Source: Stenotrophomonas hibiscicola ATCC 19867 (lineage in GTDB: Bacteria > Pseudomonadota > Gammaproteobacteria > Xanthomonadales > Xanthomonadaceae). Taken from it: 64,000 bases of DNA. The notes under the pieces are model-generated. The model had not been told where the DNA came from, did not search any database, and saw nothing but the letters and a program-made list of their open reading frames with translations. Shown here in pieces: positions 16,080 through 24,730 of the stretch. Position 1 is the stretch's first letter; each line of letters opens with the position of its first letter. The position numbers and the translations under genes were made by a program. The stretch spans positions 440,714-504,713 of the forward strand of contig NZ_KB907498.1 in NCBI RefSeq assembly GCF_000382065.1, written 5' to 3'.

Positions 16080-18503
16080 TCAGCCAGCCGCCGGCGGCCC
16101 CTTCACCGCGACCAGCCGTACCGGGCGCAGATCGACCAGGGTCAGCCGCTCCAGCGGCTGCGGCCGTTCGATGGCATAGCCCTGCAGCCCCTGTACGCCA
16201 AGCCGGGTCAGCGCACCGGCAACCTCGGCGGTCTCCACCCACTCGGCCACCACTTCCATCTGCAGCTCGCGCCCGAGCTCGCTGATCGCGCGCACCGTGG
16301 CGTGGCTGACAGGGTCGGTATCCATGTCGCGCACGAAGGCGCCGTCGATCTTCAGGATGTCCGCCGGCAACTGGCGCAGGTAGCCGAAGGAAGACAGGCC
16401 GGAGCCGAAGTCATCCAGCGCCATCCGGCACCCCCGTGCCTTCACCGCATCGATGAAGGCGCGGGCCTGGCTGAGGTTGCTGATCGCCGCAGTCTCGGTG
16501 ATCTCGAAGCACAGCTTGGAGGCCAGCGCGCGGTTGCGCTCGAGCAGGTCGCAGACGAAGGCGAGGAATCCCGGCTCGGCGATCGACTGCGCGGACACGT
16601 TGACGTTGCACAGGCCCAGCTGGCGCACGTGCGCCGGGCACACCTGCAGGTGGCGGAACAGCAGCCCGAGCACGTGCCGGTCCAGCGCCACCGCCATGCC
16701 ATAGCGCTCCACCGCCGGCATGAACTGGCCGGGCAGATGCAGGCTGCCATCGGTGCCACGCATGCGCACCAGCACCTCGTAGTGCAGGTAAGACGGATCC
16801 CCCACGCGGGCGATGCGCTGTGCATACAGCAGCATGCGATTCTCGGCCATCGCCAGGCTGACGCCCTGCAGGCGCTCGGCCTCCTGCCGCCGCTCCTCCA
16901 GCGCCATGCGGTTCTCATTGAAGCAGTGCACGCGGTTGCGCCCGGCCTGCTTGGCGGCATAGCAGGCGCTGTCGGCGGCACTCATCAACCAGTTCACGTC
17001 CGGCGCATCTGCACTGACCTCGACCACGCCGATGCTGCAGCTCAGCTGCGGGCTGCCCTCGCTGATCGGAAACGTGGCCTGGCCCAGGTTGCGGATCACC
17101 CGCTGCAGCACGCGCTTGGCCTCATCCTGCCCGGCATGGGCGAGGAACACCGCGAACTCGTCCGCACCCAGCCGGCCGACCCAGTCACCATCACGCACCG
17201 CCGCCACCAGATAGTCGGCGAAACTGCGCAGCATCTGGTCACCGGCGGCATGGCCGAAGCTGTCGTTGACCAGCTTGAAATGGTCCAGGTTGATATAGCA
17301 CAGCGCGTGCGTGCCGCCTTCGCTGCGCACCTGCAACAGCGCGCGTTCCAGCAGCCGTTCAATCTCGCGGCGGTTGATCAGGCCGGTCAGCGGGTCATGG
17401 CTGGCGTGGTGCTCGATCTCGCGCGCCAGTGCATGGTTCTGGCTGACGTCCTCGATGATCGCGAACACCGACAGGCCACCGGCGGCGCTGCGCACGCCGG
17501 TGCCGCTCCAGCGCCCCCAGACCAGGCTGCCATCGCGACGGCGGAAGCGCAGTTCGCTCGGCCGCAGCTGCCGGTCCCAGTCGATACGGCCCACCCCATC
17601 GATGACAAGCTCGCCGTCCATCAGCAGATCGCCCAACGACATCTGCAGCAGCACGTCGCGCCGGTAGTCGAGGATATCGGCCATCGCCTGGTTGGCTTCG
17701 ATCACCTTGCCTTCGGTGTCGAGCTTGAGCATGCCGACATTGGCCTGATAGAAGGCGGCGCGGAAGCGGCTTTCATGTTCGGTCAGGTCCTTGCCGACGC
17801 GGCGCGCGAGGGCCACCGCCATCAGGCTGATCGCAAGCACCGACAGCCCACCAACCACGAGCGTGGCGATCCGCACCATCGTGGCCATGCGCAGCAACGC
17901 TCGGGAAAACGACTGCGCCTGCACCTGCAGCCGCCGGTCCAGATCGCGCAGCTGTTGCAGGTAACGGTCGCGGTCGGCCACTGGCAGCGTGCCTTCGGCG
18001 TGCGCCGACTGCAGCTCGGCGACCAGCCGCTGCACCGCCAACAGGTCATCGTCGGTCTGCCGCCACAACGCGGTTGCTTGGCGGAAGGCGCCGATGTCGC
18101 GTGCATAGCGGAACGAGAACACCAGACGCGGGATATCGGCATGCGCGTTGCCACCCTGCAGGAAGCCCTGCCGGGCCTTCTCCTCGTCCGGTACCGCCTG
18201 TTCCAGCGCCAACCGGGCCTGCAGATCTCCCAACGGAATCCGCAGGGCCTGGCGCGCGTCCTCCAGGTCCTGGGCATGGCCGCGCGCCAGGTAGCGGCTC
18301 AGCGCAGCAGTGGCATCCTGCTGCCCGCGTGACCAGTAACCCTGCCCGGCGATCCAGGCCGTCGAAGCCGCCTGCAGTTCCTGGATCAACGCGGACAATG
18401 CGACCAGCCCGATCGCCATGCCCGTCAACAACGCAAAGCGCAATCCCAGCCCACGGGTCATCGGCACCCGCCGGCTCTGCTGGTCCGTGCCACTTCTACC
18501 CAT
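16080..18503 (-). CDS. Membrane PAS-GGDEF-EAL c-di-GMP protein with degenerate GGDEF
   Basis: An 807-residue protein. It has TM1 at about 22-41, a helical periplasmic sensor (45-208), TM2 at about 209-235, PAS (245-365), GGDEF (375-535) and EAL (548-805). The cyclase motif reads GADEF (446-450) instead of GGDEF, though RDGD still provides an I-site five residues upstream, so cyclase activity is doubtful. The EAL domain keeps E576 (EVL), the Asn of NVNVS, E in FEITET, DDFGSG, K in KIDG and the final Glu/Gln, and so looks catalytic. A phosphodiesterase tuned by GTP or c-di-GMP binding to the GADEF part is the best guess. A GGGGGG-rich ribosome site supports ATG 18503; ATG 18461 is an alternative. 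Confidence 0.9.
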   Translation of the reverse strand: MGRSGTDQQSRRVPMTRGLGLRFALLTGMAIGLVALSALIQELQAASTAWIAGQGYWSRGQQDATAALSRYLARGHAQDLEDARQALRIPLGDLQARLALEQAVPDEEKARQGFLQGGNAHADIPRLVFSFRYARDIGAFRQATALWRQTDDDLLAVQRLVAELQSAHAEGTLPVADRDRYLQQLRDLDRRLQVQAQSFSRALLRMATMVRIATLVVGGLSVLAISLMAVALARRVGKDLTEHESRFRAAFYQANVGMLKLDTEGKVIEANQAMADILDYRRDVLLQMSLGDLLMDGELVIDGVGRIDWDRQLRPSELRFRRRDGSLVWGRWSGTGVRSAAGGLSVFAIIEDVSQNHALAREIEHHASHDPLTGLINRREIERLLERALLQVRSEGGTHALCYINLDHFKLVNDSFGHAAGDQMLRSFADYLVAAVRDGDWVGRLGADEFAVFLAHAGQDEAKRVLQRVIRNLGQATFPISEGSPQLSCSIGVVEVSADAPDVNWLMSAADSACYAAKQAGRNRVHCFNENRMALEERRQEAERLQGVSLAMAENRMLLYAQRIARVGDPSYLHYEVLVRMRGTDGSLHLPGQFMPAVERYGMAVALDRHVLGLLFRHLQVCPAHVRQLGLCNVNVSAQSIAEPGFLAFVCDLLERNRALASKLCFEITETAAISNLSQARAFIDAVKARGCRMALDDFGSGLSSFGYLRQLPADILKIDGAFVRDMDTDPVSHATVRAISELGRELQMEVVAEWVETAEVAGALTRLGVQGLQGYAIERPQPLERLTLVDLRPVRLVAVKGPPAAG

Positions 18504-18586
18504 CCCGGATCCCCCCGAATGTGCTGCGGTGACAACCTGCCTTGGAACCGGCCCAGCCTATGACCGGCAATGTGTGGGCCATGCGA

Positions 18587-18669
18587 AAAAGGGGACGGAG
18601 GGGATTAAGTCGTTTTCGGCATAAGCGCATGGCCTGCCATTTACGACTTAATCCCCTCCGTCCCCTTTT
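18587..18669. repeat. Long palindrome with 26-bp perfect arms (GGGGACGGAGGGGATTAAG family, copy 1)
   Basis: Left arm 18587-18612 (AAAAGGGGACGGAGGGGATT...) and right arm 18644-18669 are perfect reverse complements around a 31-bp loop. The arms are identical to those of the element at 38127-38226, but the loops are unrelated. It lies 53 bases beyond the stop of the deaD gene. The outer end reads TTTT on either strand, so it could work as a terminator. Confidence 0.95.
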
Positions 18670-18721
18670 CCTGTACGCCAGCCCGGGGGCTGGCGTTGTT
18701 ATGGACGGCTGCGGGTGCGGC

Positions 18722-20680
18722 TTAGAAGCTGCGCGGGCCGCGCGGCTTGAAGCCGTCACGACGCGGCGGGCGGCTGTCGCGGTCACCGCCGCGGTCACCG
18801 CCGCGGTCGCCACCATGGCCACCCGGACCACCCGGGCCACCACGACGTGGGCCACCCGGGCCGCCCGGGCCACGCTTGTCGAAGCGCGGCTTGAACGGAC
18901 GCGGGGCCGGGTTGGTGTCTTCACCCGGAGCCAGCGCACGCATCTGCAGCTGCTGGCCGGACACCCACACCTTCTGCAGGTGCGACAGCACGTCCGGCGG
19001 CATCTGTGCCGGCAGGTCCAGCAGCGAGAAGTCGTCGTGGATGTCGATGCGGCCGATGAAGCGGCTTTCCAGGCCCGCTTCGTTGGCAATGGCGCCGACG
19101 ATGTTGGCCGGCTTCACGCCATGCTGATGGCCCACCGAAATGCGGTAGGTCTCCATGCCCTGCTCCGGTGCACCACGCGGCGGAACCTCACGGCGCGGAC
19201 GCTGCTCGAAACCACCTTCGGCGTCTTCGCGACGCGGGCCACGCTCGAAGCGCGGACCGCGCTCGTTGCGGTCGAAGCGATCGCCACGCTCCGGACGGTC
19301 GCCACGGTCGAAACGCTCGCGCGGGGCGCGCTCTTCACGCGGGGCACGCACCGGCGGCTGCAGCAGGAACGGGGTGTCACCCTGCAGCATCCTGGCCAGC
19401 GCGGCGGCGATCTCGATGGCCGGCACGTTCTGCTCGTTCTCGAAGCGCTCCAGCAGCTGGCGGTAGAAGTCCAGGCCACCGGCACCCAGGGTTTCGCTGA
19501 TGCGCGAGGTGAACTTGTTGATGCGGGTGTCGTTGACCGCTTCCACGCTCGGCAGCTGCATCTCTTCGATCGGCTGGCGGGTGGCGCGCTCGATCTGGCG
19601 CAGCATGCCCTTCTCGCGCGGGGTCGCGAACAGGATCGCCTCGCCGCTGCGGCCGGCGCGACCGGTACGGCCGATGCGGTGCACGTAGCTTTCGGTGTCG
19701 TACGGGATGTCGTAGTTCAGCACGTGGCTGATGCGCTCCACGTCCAGGCCGCGCGCAGCCACGTCGGTGGCAACCAGGATGTCCAGCTTGCCTTCCTTCA
19801 GCATGGCGATGGTGCGCTCACGCTGGGCCTGCTGCATGTCGCCGTTGATGGCGGCAGCGGCCAGGCCACGGGCCTGCAGCTTGCTGGCCAGTTCTTCGGT
19901 GCCGGCCTTGGTGCGCGCGAAGATGATCATCGCGTCGAACGGCTCGACTTCCAGGATGCGGGTCAGCGCATCCAGCTTGTGCATGCCGCTCACCCACCAG
20001 TAACGCTGGCGGATGTTGGCCGAGGTGGTGGTCTTGGCCGCAATGGTCACTTCCACCGGATCCTGCAGGTAGGTCTGCGCGATGCGGCGGATCTGCGGCG
20101 GCATGGTGGCCGAGAACAGGGCCACCTGGCGCTGCTCCGGCAGCTTCTTCAGTACCGCTTCGACGTCGTCGATGAAGCCCATGCGCAGCATTTCATCGGC
20201 TTCGTCCAGCACCAGGGTCTTCAGCTCGGACAGGTCCAGGGTGCTGCGGTCCAGGTGGTCGATCACGCGACCGGGGGTACCGACCACGATATGCACGCCA
20301 CGGCGCAGCGCCGACAGCTGCTGCCCGTAAGGCTGGCCGCCGTACACCGGCAGCACGCGGAAGCCCGGGATCTTCGACGAGTAGGACTGGAACGCCTCGG
20401 CGACCTGGATGGCCAGTTCGCGGGTCGGCGCCAGGATCAGGGCCTGCGGCTTGATCTGCTGCAGGTCGATGTTGGACAGTACCGGCAGTGCGAACGCAGC
20501 GGTCTTGCCGGTACCGGTCTGGGCCTGGCCCAGCACGTCGCGGCCTTCCAGCATCGCCGGGATGGTGGCGGCCTGGATCGGCGACGGGGTTTCGTAGCCG
20601 ATGGCGGTGACCGCCTGCATCACGGGCTCGGACAGGCCGAGCTGCGCGAACTGCAGCGGCGCTTGGGAATCTTGGGACAT
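18722..20680 (-). CDS. deaD: DEAD-box ATP-dependent RNA helicase (DeaD/CsdA type)
   Basis: A 652-residue helicase. It has a Q-motif (FAQLGLSEPVMQAVTAIGYETPSPIQ), Walker A AQTGTGKT (53-60), DEAD box VLDEADEML (near 160), SAT motif FSATMPPQ and helicase C motifs HRIGRTGRAGRSG. After the core come an acidic/basic linker rich in ER/DR repeats and a DbpA-type RNA-binding domain (YRISVGHQHGVKPANIVGAIANEAGL). The C-tail is very rich in Gly, Arg and Asp (GGPGGPRRGG ... DRGGDRGG). DeaD helps ribosome assembly and mRNA unfolding in the cold. ATG 20680 has a GGAG ribosome site. The gene has a structured leader, annotated separately. Confidence 0.93.
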   Translation of the reverse strand: MSQDSQAPLQFAQLGLSEPVMQAVTAIGYETPSPIQAATIPAMLEGRDVLGQAQTGTGKTAAFALPVLSNIDLQQIKPQALILAPTRELAIQVAEAFQSYSSKIPGFRVLPVYGGQPYGQQLSALRRGVHIVVGTPGRVIDHLDRSTLDLSELKTLVLDEADEMLRMGFIDDVEAVLKKLPEQRQVALFSATMPPQIRRIAQTYLQDPVEVTIAAKTTTSANIRQRYWWVSGMHKLDALTRILEVEPFDAMIIFARTKAGTEELASKLQARGLAAAAINGDMQQAQRERTIAMLKEGKLDILVATDVAARGLDVERISHVLNYDIPYDTESYVHRIGRTGRAGRSGEAILFATPREKGMLRQIERATRQPIEEMQLPSVEAVNDTRINKFTSRISETLGAGGLDFYRQLLERFENEQNVPAIEIAAALARMLQGDTPFLLQPPVRAPREERAPRERFDRGDRPERGDRFDRNERGPRFERGPRREDAEGGFEQRPRREVPPRGAPEQGMETYRISVGHQHGVKPANIVGAIANEAGLESRFIGRIDIHDDFSLLDLPAQMPPDVLSHLQKVWVSGQQLQMRALAPGEDTNPAPRPFKPRFDKRGPGGPGGPRRGGPGGPGGHGGDRGGDRGGDRDSRPPRRDGFKPRGPRSF

Positions 20681-20694
20681 GGGGAACTCCGAAG

Positions 20695-20761
20695 GCACTG
20701 CCGTCTTCCTGGCAGTGCGATAAAAAGGGATGGTCCGCGCTTTGGGCGCCCTTCTTATCGC
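20695..20761 (-). promoter_or_regulatory. Structured 5' leader of deaD (two stacked hairpins)
   Basis: Directly upstream of the deaD ribosome site is a perfect 8-bp hairpin (GCACTGCC / GGCAGTGC, 20695-20718). It adjoins a longer inverted repeat, GCGATAAAAAGGG at 20717-20729 against CCCTTCTTATCGC at 20749-20761, with one mismatch in 13 bp. The first stem is only about 7 bases from the Shine-Dalgarno sequence. Such a leader could couple translation to RNA unfolding or cold, as known for other cold-induced helicase genes; this is inference. Confidence 0.55.
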
Positions 20762-20943
20762 GTGCCCTGGCGCTGCTCGGTCGGAGGAGATTTCACTCGC
20801 TCAGAGCGGGATGATACCGCATTGATCCTGAACGAGGCGAACAGCTTTCCGTGCGCGTGCCGTCGAGCCCGTGCTGGCGCACAATACGCGCCCGCTTCCC
20901 GGCCCGGCCGCTGGCCTGCGCCCTCTTCCCAGGAACCCGCTCC

Positions 20944-21165
20944 ATGCAGATTCTCGAATTCGACCTCGACGGTGACTACGTCGAACTCAAGCAGCTGCTC
21001 AAGCTGGCCGACCTGGTCACCAGCGGCGGCGAGGCCAAGATGGTCATCAGTGAAGGCCAGGTGCGGGTCGATGGCGAAATCGAGCTGCGCAAGGCCTGCA
21101 AGATCCGGGCGGGCCAGGTGGTCGAATTTTCCGGCAGCCAGATCCGGGTGCTGGCTGCCGGCTGA
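20944..21165 (+). CDS. Small S4-domain RNA-binding protein (YbcJ-like)
   Basis: A 73-residue protein consisting of one S4-like fold: MQILEFDLDGDYVELKQLLKLADLV, then GGEAKMVISEGQVRVDGEIELRKACKIRAGQVVEF. The length and sequence match the YbcJ family, small RNA-binding proteins probably linked to ribosome or tRNA metabolism. ATG 20944 begins at the conserved domain. An in-frame upstream ATG at 20851 adds unrelated residues. It is convergent with the FAD hydroxylase gene, with only 11 bases between stops. Confidence 0.9.
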   Translation: MQILEFDLDGDYVELKQLLKLADLVTSGGEAKMVISEGQVRVDGEIELRKACKIRAGQVVEFSGSQIRVLAAG

Positions 21166-21176
21166 TCTGAAGCCGT

Positions 21177-22355
21177 TCAGGCCACGCGCTGGGTCAGGTG
21201 CGAGGCGATCAGCTGCCTGAACGGTGCCACGCCCTGCGCCAGGCGCAGGCCAGCCGCACGCAGCAGGCGCGCCGGGCGACGGTCGTCGGTGTACAGGCTG
21301 GCGATCGCATTGGTGGCCTCGTACAGCGACCGCGACGCCAGCCGATGGCCCCGCTGGTAGCTGGTCAGCATGCCGGCGGCAGCAATGTCGGCACCGCGAC
21401 GCTGCTGCGCGACGATGCCCTGCGCCAGCCGCTGTGCGCTGGCCAGGCCCAGGTTGAAGCCATGCGCGGTGACCGGATGCATGCCGACTGCGGCATCGCC
21501 GATCAGCGCAGAACGCTCGCCGACGAAACGGTGCGCGTACACACCTACCAGCGGGTACGCCTGCGGCGTCGCCACCGGCTGCATGCGGCCCAGGCGATGT
21601 TCAAAGCACGCACTGATGGCATCGCCGAAGGCCACCTCATCCATCGCCAGCAGTTCTTCGATCTGCCGCGGCTGCAGCGTGATCACCGCCGATGCCTGGC
21701 CCTCGTTGAGCGGCAGCAGCGCCATGGTGCGGCCGTAACCGAACCATTCCCAGGCCGTGTGGTGATGGTCGCGCTCGACCTGCATGCGGCACACCAGCAT
21801 CGACTTGCCGAAGTCGCGCATCTGCGCACCGATGCCAAGCATGCGGCGGGTGGCGGAGAAGCGGCTGTCAGCCGCGACCAGCAGGCGGGCGTGCAGTTGG
21901 CTGCCGTCATCGAGTCTGACCACGTGGCCCTGCGCATCGGCCTGGACGCGCTGCACCTTGCGCCCGTCGAACAGGTCCAGACCATCCTGGTCCTGCACGG
22001 CATTCCATGCAGCGCGGCGGATCAGATGGTTGGGCACCAGCCAGCCCAGCGGCTGGCCGTCGACCTGGCTGCTGGCGAAGGTCAGCGCGAACGGCGAACC
22101 GCCGTTCATCACCTTGGCATCTCGCAGTTCAGCGACTTCGGCCGGCGGCAGGCGCTGCCACAGCCCCAGCTGCTCCATGCTCTGCCGCGAGGCATGGGTC
22201 AACGCGATCTCGCGGCCATCGAAGGCGGCCTCGGCCAGCGCCTGGCGCGGTTGAACTTCGACCAGCCCGACCTGCAGGCCACTGCCGGCCAGCGCCCGAG
22301 CGAAGCACAGGCCCGCCGGTCCGGCGCCGACCACCACCACGTCCATCCTGCGCAT
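21177..22355 (-). CDS. FAD-dependent hydroxylase, UbiH/UbiF/COQ6 family
   Basis: A 392-residue flavoprotein monooxygenase. Its FAD-binding motif VVVVGAGPAGLCFARAL is at the N-terminus, the mid DG-like region is LLVAADSRFSATRR, and the second FAD motif is ALIGDAAVGMHPVTAHGFNLGL. This is the layout of the ubiquinone-ring hydroxylases UbiH, UbiI, UbiF and UbiM. The closing LLRAAGLRLAQGVAPFRQLIASHL resembles UbiM or broad-specificity members, but I cannot fix which ring carbon it hydroxylates. It is not in an operon with other ubi genes here. Confidence 0.82.
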   Translation of the reverse strand: MRRMDVVVVGAGPAGLCFARALAGSGLQVGLVEVQPRQALAEAAFDGREIALTHASRQSMEQLGLWQRLPPAEVAELRDAKVMNGGSPFALTFASSQVDGQPLGWLVPNHLIRRAAWNAVQDQDGLDLFDGRKVQRVQADAQGHVVRLDDGSQLHARLLVAADSRFSATRRMLGIGAQMRDFGKSMLVCRMQVERDHHHTAWEWFGYGRTMALLPLNEGQASAVITLQPRQIEELLAMDEVAFGDAISACFEHRLGRMQPVATPQAYPLVGVYAHRFVGERSALIGDAAVGMHPVTAHGFNLGLASAQRLAQGIVAQQRRGADIAAAGMLTSYQRGHRLASRSLYEATNAIASLYTDDRRPARLLRAAGLRLAQGVAPFRQLIASHLTQRVA

Positions 22356-22435
22356 GCGCGTCTCCTGCCGTTGATTCAGTCCGGGCCAGCATAGCGCCGC
22401 GCGCCTGACCGTCCTTGATCTGGATCAGGCGCGGG

Positions 22436-22825
22436 TCACAACAACGCGAACACCAGCGCCAGGATCGACAGCAGCGACACCAGCCACACCAGGCTGCGCA
22501 GGTAGGGCACGCCGGCCGCGTACAGGGGCAAATAGACCACACGCGCCCAGAAGTAGGCCTGCGCAGCCAGCGCCGTGGTGCCGTTGCCGCGACCGGACAC
22601 GACTACTGCAATGGCGGCAGCGGCGAAGAACGGGAAGGTTTCCAGGAAGTTGGCCTGGGCCCGCTGCAGGCGGCCGGCCAGCGGGCTGAGCGGCTTTGCA
22701 TCGCCATCGCGTGCCGAGGCATTCCACTTCATCCCGCGCTCGCGGGTGACCACGGTGGAGGTGGCGAAGATGTACACGAAGCCGAGCACGATCGACCAGG
22801 CCAGCATTGTCAGTTCAGTTGCCAT
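22436..22825 (-). CDS. MAPEG-family membrane protein
   Basis: A 129-residue protein with four predicted helices: LTMLAWSIVLGFVYIFATS, TFPFFAAAAIAVVVSGR, AAQAYFWARVVYLPLYAAG and SLVWLVSLLSILALVF. The segment LAGRLQRAQANFLETFPFFAAA carries the conserved helix-2 residues of MAPEG proteins (eicosanoid/glutathione membrane enzymes). AYFWARVVYLPLYAAGVPYLRS is the usual fourth-helix signature. The bacterial function is unproven. It is followed upstream by the DUF4019 gene on the same strand, 12 bases away, so these two likely form one operon. Confidence 0.88.
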   Translation of the reverse strand: MATELTMLAWSIVLGFVYIFATSTVVTRERGMKWNASARDGDAKPLSPLAGRLQRAQANFLETFPFFAAAAIAVVVSGRGNGTTALAAQAYFWARVVYLPLYAAGVPYLRSLVWLVSLLSILALVFALL

Positions 22826-22836
22826 CGCTCATCTCC

Positions 22837-23382
22837 TCAGGGTGCCGACGCACGCAGGCTGTAACCGGCCAGGCGCCACACCTGGTCTTCGTCGAAACGG
22901 AACGAGACCAGCTCGCGCACCGGCTGCGCGCTGTTGGCGAAACGGGTCGGGAAGCTGACGTTGATGTACAGCCCTTCCGGCACCGCAGCACCGGCGCTGT
23001 ACTTGACCCGGGTGATGGTGGGCTGGCCACGCCCGGCCAACGCACCCAGGCGCGCACGCTCGGTGGTCAGCTGGCTGACGAAGGCGGCCTTCGGCACCGC
23101 ACGACGGGCGACGGCCGAAGCGCCATCCCACAGTTCGCCGGCGCGGTTGGCATCGACCAGCTGCGCCGCCTTCAACGCAGCCGCGCCCATTTCGGCGTCC
23201 TGCTTCTGCACCTGGGCCTGCTGCGCGGCGGTCAATGCCGGAGCGCCGGCGGTGGCCGGTTTCGCAGCCGCCGGCGATGCCGGGGCCGGGCGCGCGGGTG
23301 CCGGTGCCGGCGTGGCCGGCGCAGGTGCCTGCGCCAACGCAGTCAGGGGCAGCAGGGACAGCAGCAGGAGCGCGCGCTTCAT
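22837..23382 (-). CDS. DUF4019 secreted protein
   Basis: A 181-residue exported protein. The signal peptide MKRALLLLSLLPLTALAQ is followed by an Ala/Pro-rich linker (about residues 19-50, APAPATPAPAPARPAPASPA) and then a DUF4019 domain (AAQLVDANRAGELWDGASAV ... VSFRFDEDQVWRLAGYSLR). The function of DUF4019 is unknown. The Pro/Ala linker probably spans periplasm or peptidoglycan. The start is set by the signal peptide at 23382; the open frame extends further upstream without support. Confidence 0.82.
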   Translation of the reverse strand: MKRALLLLSLLPLTALAQAPAPATPAPAPARPAPASPAAAKPATAGAPALTAAQQAQVQKQDAEMGAAALKAAQLVDANRAGELWDGASAVARRAVPKAAFVSQLTTERARLGALAGRGQPTITRVKYSAGAAVPEGLYINVSFPTRFANSAQPVRELVSFRFDEDQVWRLAGYSLRASAP

Positions 23383-23441
23383 GGACACCGCCGGTTCTCG
23401 AGGAAAGGACCGCAGTCTACGCCAGCGCGGTGAGCGGTTCG

Positions 23442-24602
23442 TCAGCGCGCGTGGGCGTTGCCTTCCACCGCCGCCGCATCGGCCTGCGCCGCAGACTTGC
23501 CTGCATCGTCGGCTGCCTGCTCGGCCATCGGCGGTTCCGGCGGTGCCGGGGGCAGCGTCGCCACATCGATCTCCGACAGCGGGCTTTCGTCCGGGCACAC
23601 CGCGTCGGGAAAGCCGAAGCGCTGTTTCAACGCCTGGCCGCAGCTGTTGATCGACTCCATGTCGGCGCCTTCGCGCTTGCATTGCTGGTCGAAGGCGACC
23701 AGGAACGCGTCCTTGCGCTGCACGAAATCATCGCCGCAGGTACGCATCTGCTTGATCCGTTCCAGATCATCCTGCACCGCATTGGTCCCATCCAGGCCGT
23801 ACTGGCGCAGCTCGTCCGGAGTCAGCAGGCGCAGGCTGCGGTTGGGCACGGTCATCATCAGATCGGCCACGCCCACCGCCACGCCATTGCGCTGCAAATA
23901 GTCCTTCACGTTGTCGTAGACCTCGTGCAGCTCGCGGTTGAGTTCCGCGCGCGAGGTGGCCTTGGAGCTGATCCGCATCATGCGGTGGATGCCGACCTTG
24001 CCCGACAGCAGGCGGTTGTCACCGGCGGCCAGCACGAACACGCAGGCGCTGTGGCAGATCGAGCCTTCGCGCACCCAGATGGTCCAGCCGGATTCACCGA
24101 TGCTGTCACCGGCAACGATCGCCGATTCCACCTGGCCGCCGCTGGAATCCAGATCGAGGATGCGCTTGTGGATCTTCTGCTGGTCGGCGACCACCGCCAA
24201 CCGCCACATCATCTCGGCGAAGCCCGGATTGATCTTGCCGGCGTAACGCACGCGCATCAGGCCGCGCTCGGCGCACGGCGCCAGCGCCTGAGTGATCTGC
24301 TCGCGCTGCAGGCCTTCCAGCTCGACACCGTCGCCGGCATCGCCAGCATATTCCGTGCTGCAGCTGACCCAGGCACGGCCATTCTCAAGCTGCGCCTGCG
24401 GCCACGGCCGATCCGCCTGGCTGCGCGGCGGCGCTGGCGGTGGCGGTGCATCGGCCGCATTGATCGACACCATGTTCTCGCCATCGCTGGCCGGTGCCCG
24501 CGCCGCCTTGTCGGCAGCAGTCACATTGCCCGGATTTTCCAGCTGGCTGCAGCCCGCCAGGGCCAGGCACAACAGGGGCAACCAGCGGCGTTTGGCGGAC
24601 AT
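23442..24602 (-). CDS. Lipoprotein with ClpP/SppA-like fold (COG3904-type periplasmic protease homologue)
   Basis: A 386-residue lipoprotein with the N-terminus MSAKRRWLPLLCLALAGC (lipobox, Cys18). After a Pro-rich linker, residues about 115-215 show the ClpP-like crotonase pattern. This includes LDLDSSGGQVESAIVAGDSIGESGWTIWV, then ICHSACVFVLAAG (Ser185, nucleophile position) and LLSGKVGIHRM (His206). Serine and histidine of a dyad are therefore visible; an Asp partner cannot be assigned. A helical, Cys-containing C-terminal part and an Ala/Pro-rich tail follow. I infer a periplasmic peptidase or a peptide-binding relative. ATG 24602 is chosen because it starts the signal; it is a single gene. 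Confidence 0.75.
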   Translation of the reverse strand: MSAKRRWLPLLCLALAGCSQLENPGNVTAADKAARAPASDGENMVSINAADAPPPPAPPRSQADRPWPQAQLENGRAWVSCSTEYAGDAGDGVELEGLQREQITQALAPCAERGLMRVRYAGKINPGFAEMMWRLAVVADQQKIHKRILDLDSSGGQVESAIVAGDSIGESGWTIWVREGSICHSACVFVLAAGDNRLLSGKVGIHRMMRISSKATSRAELNRELHEVYDNVKDYLQRNGVAVGVADLMMTVPNRSLRLLTPDELRQYGLDGTNAVQDDLERIKQMRTCGDDFVQRKDAFLVAFDQQCKREGADMESINSCGQALKQRFGFPDAVCPDESPLSEIDVATLPPAPPEPPMAEQAADDAGKSAAQADAAAVEGNAHAR

Positions 24603-24730
24603 CGGGCAACCAGTCTTCACGTGAGCAGGAGCCACAGTCTACCCGTCCGGGGCACCCGTTCAGCGCGTGGCACTGAACCCCTTCTGACCCTCTGGCTCCA
24701 ACCTTTTCATTACAGCGTCTTGCACCACTC

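Noticed and set aside
18740..18880. GGTCACCGCC/CACCACGACG repeats as a tandem repeat locus
   Set aside because: They encode the Gly/Arg/Asp-rich tail of DeaD, a normal feature of such helicases.
18542..21220. An 892-codon open frame covering deaD in reverse
   Set aside because: It starts inside the long palindrome, has no family similarity and is fully explained by the helicase gene on the minus strand.
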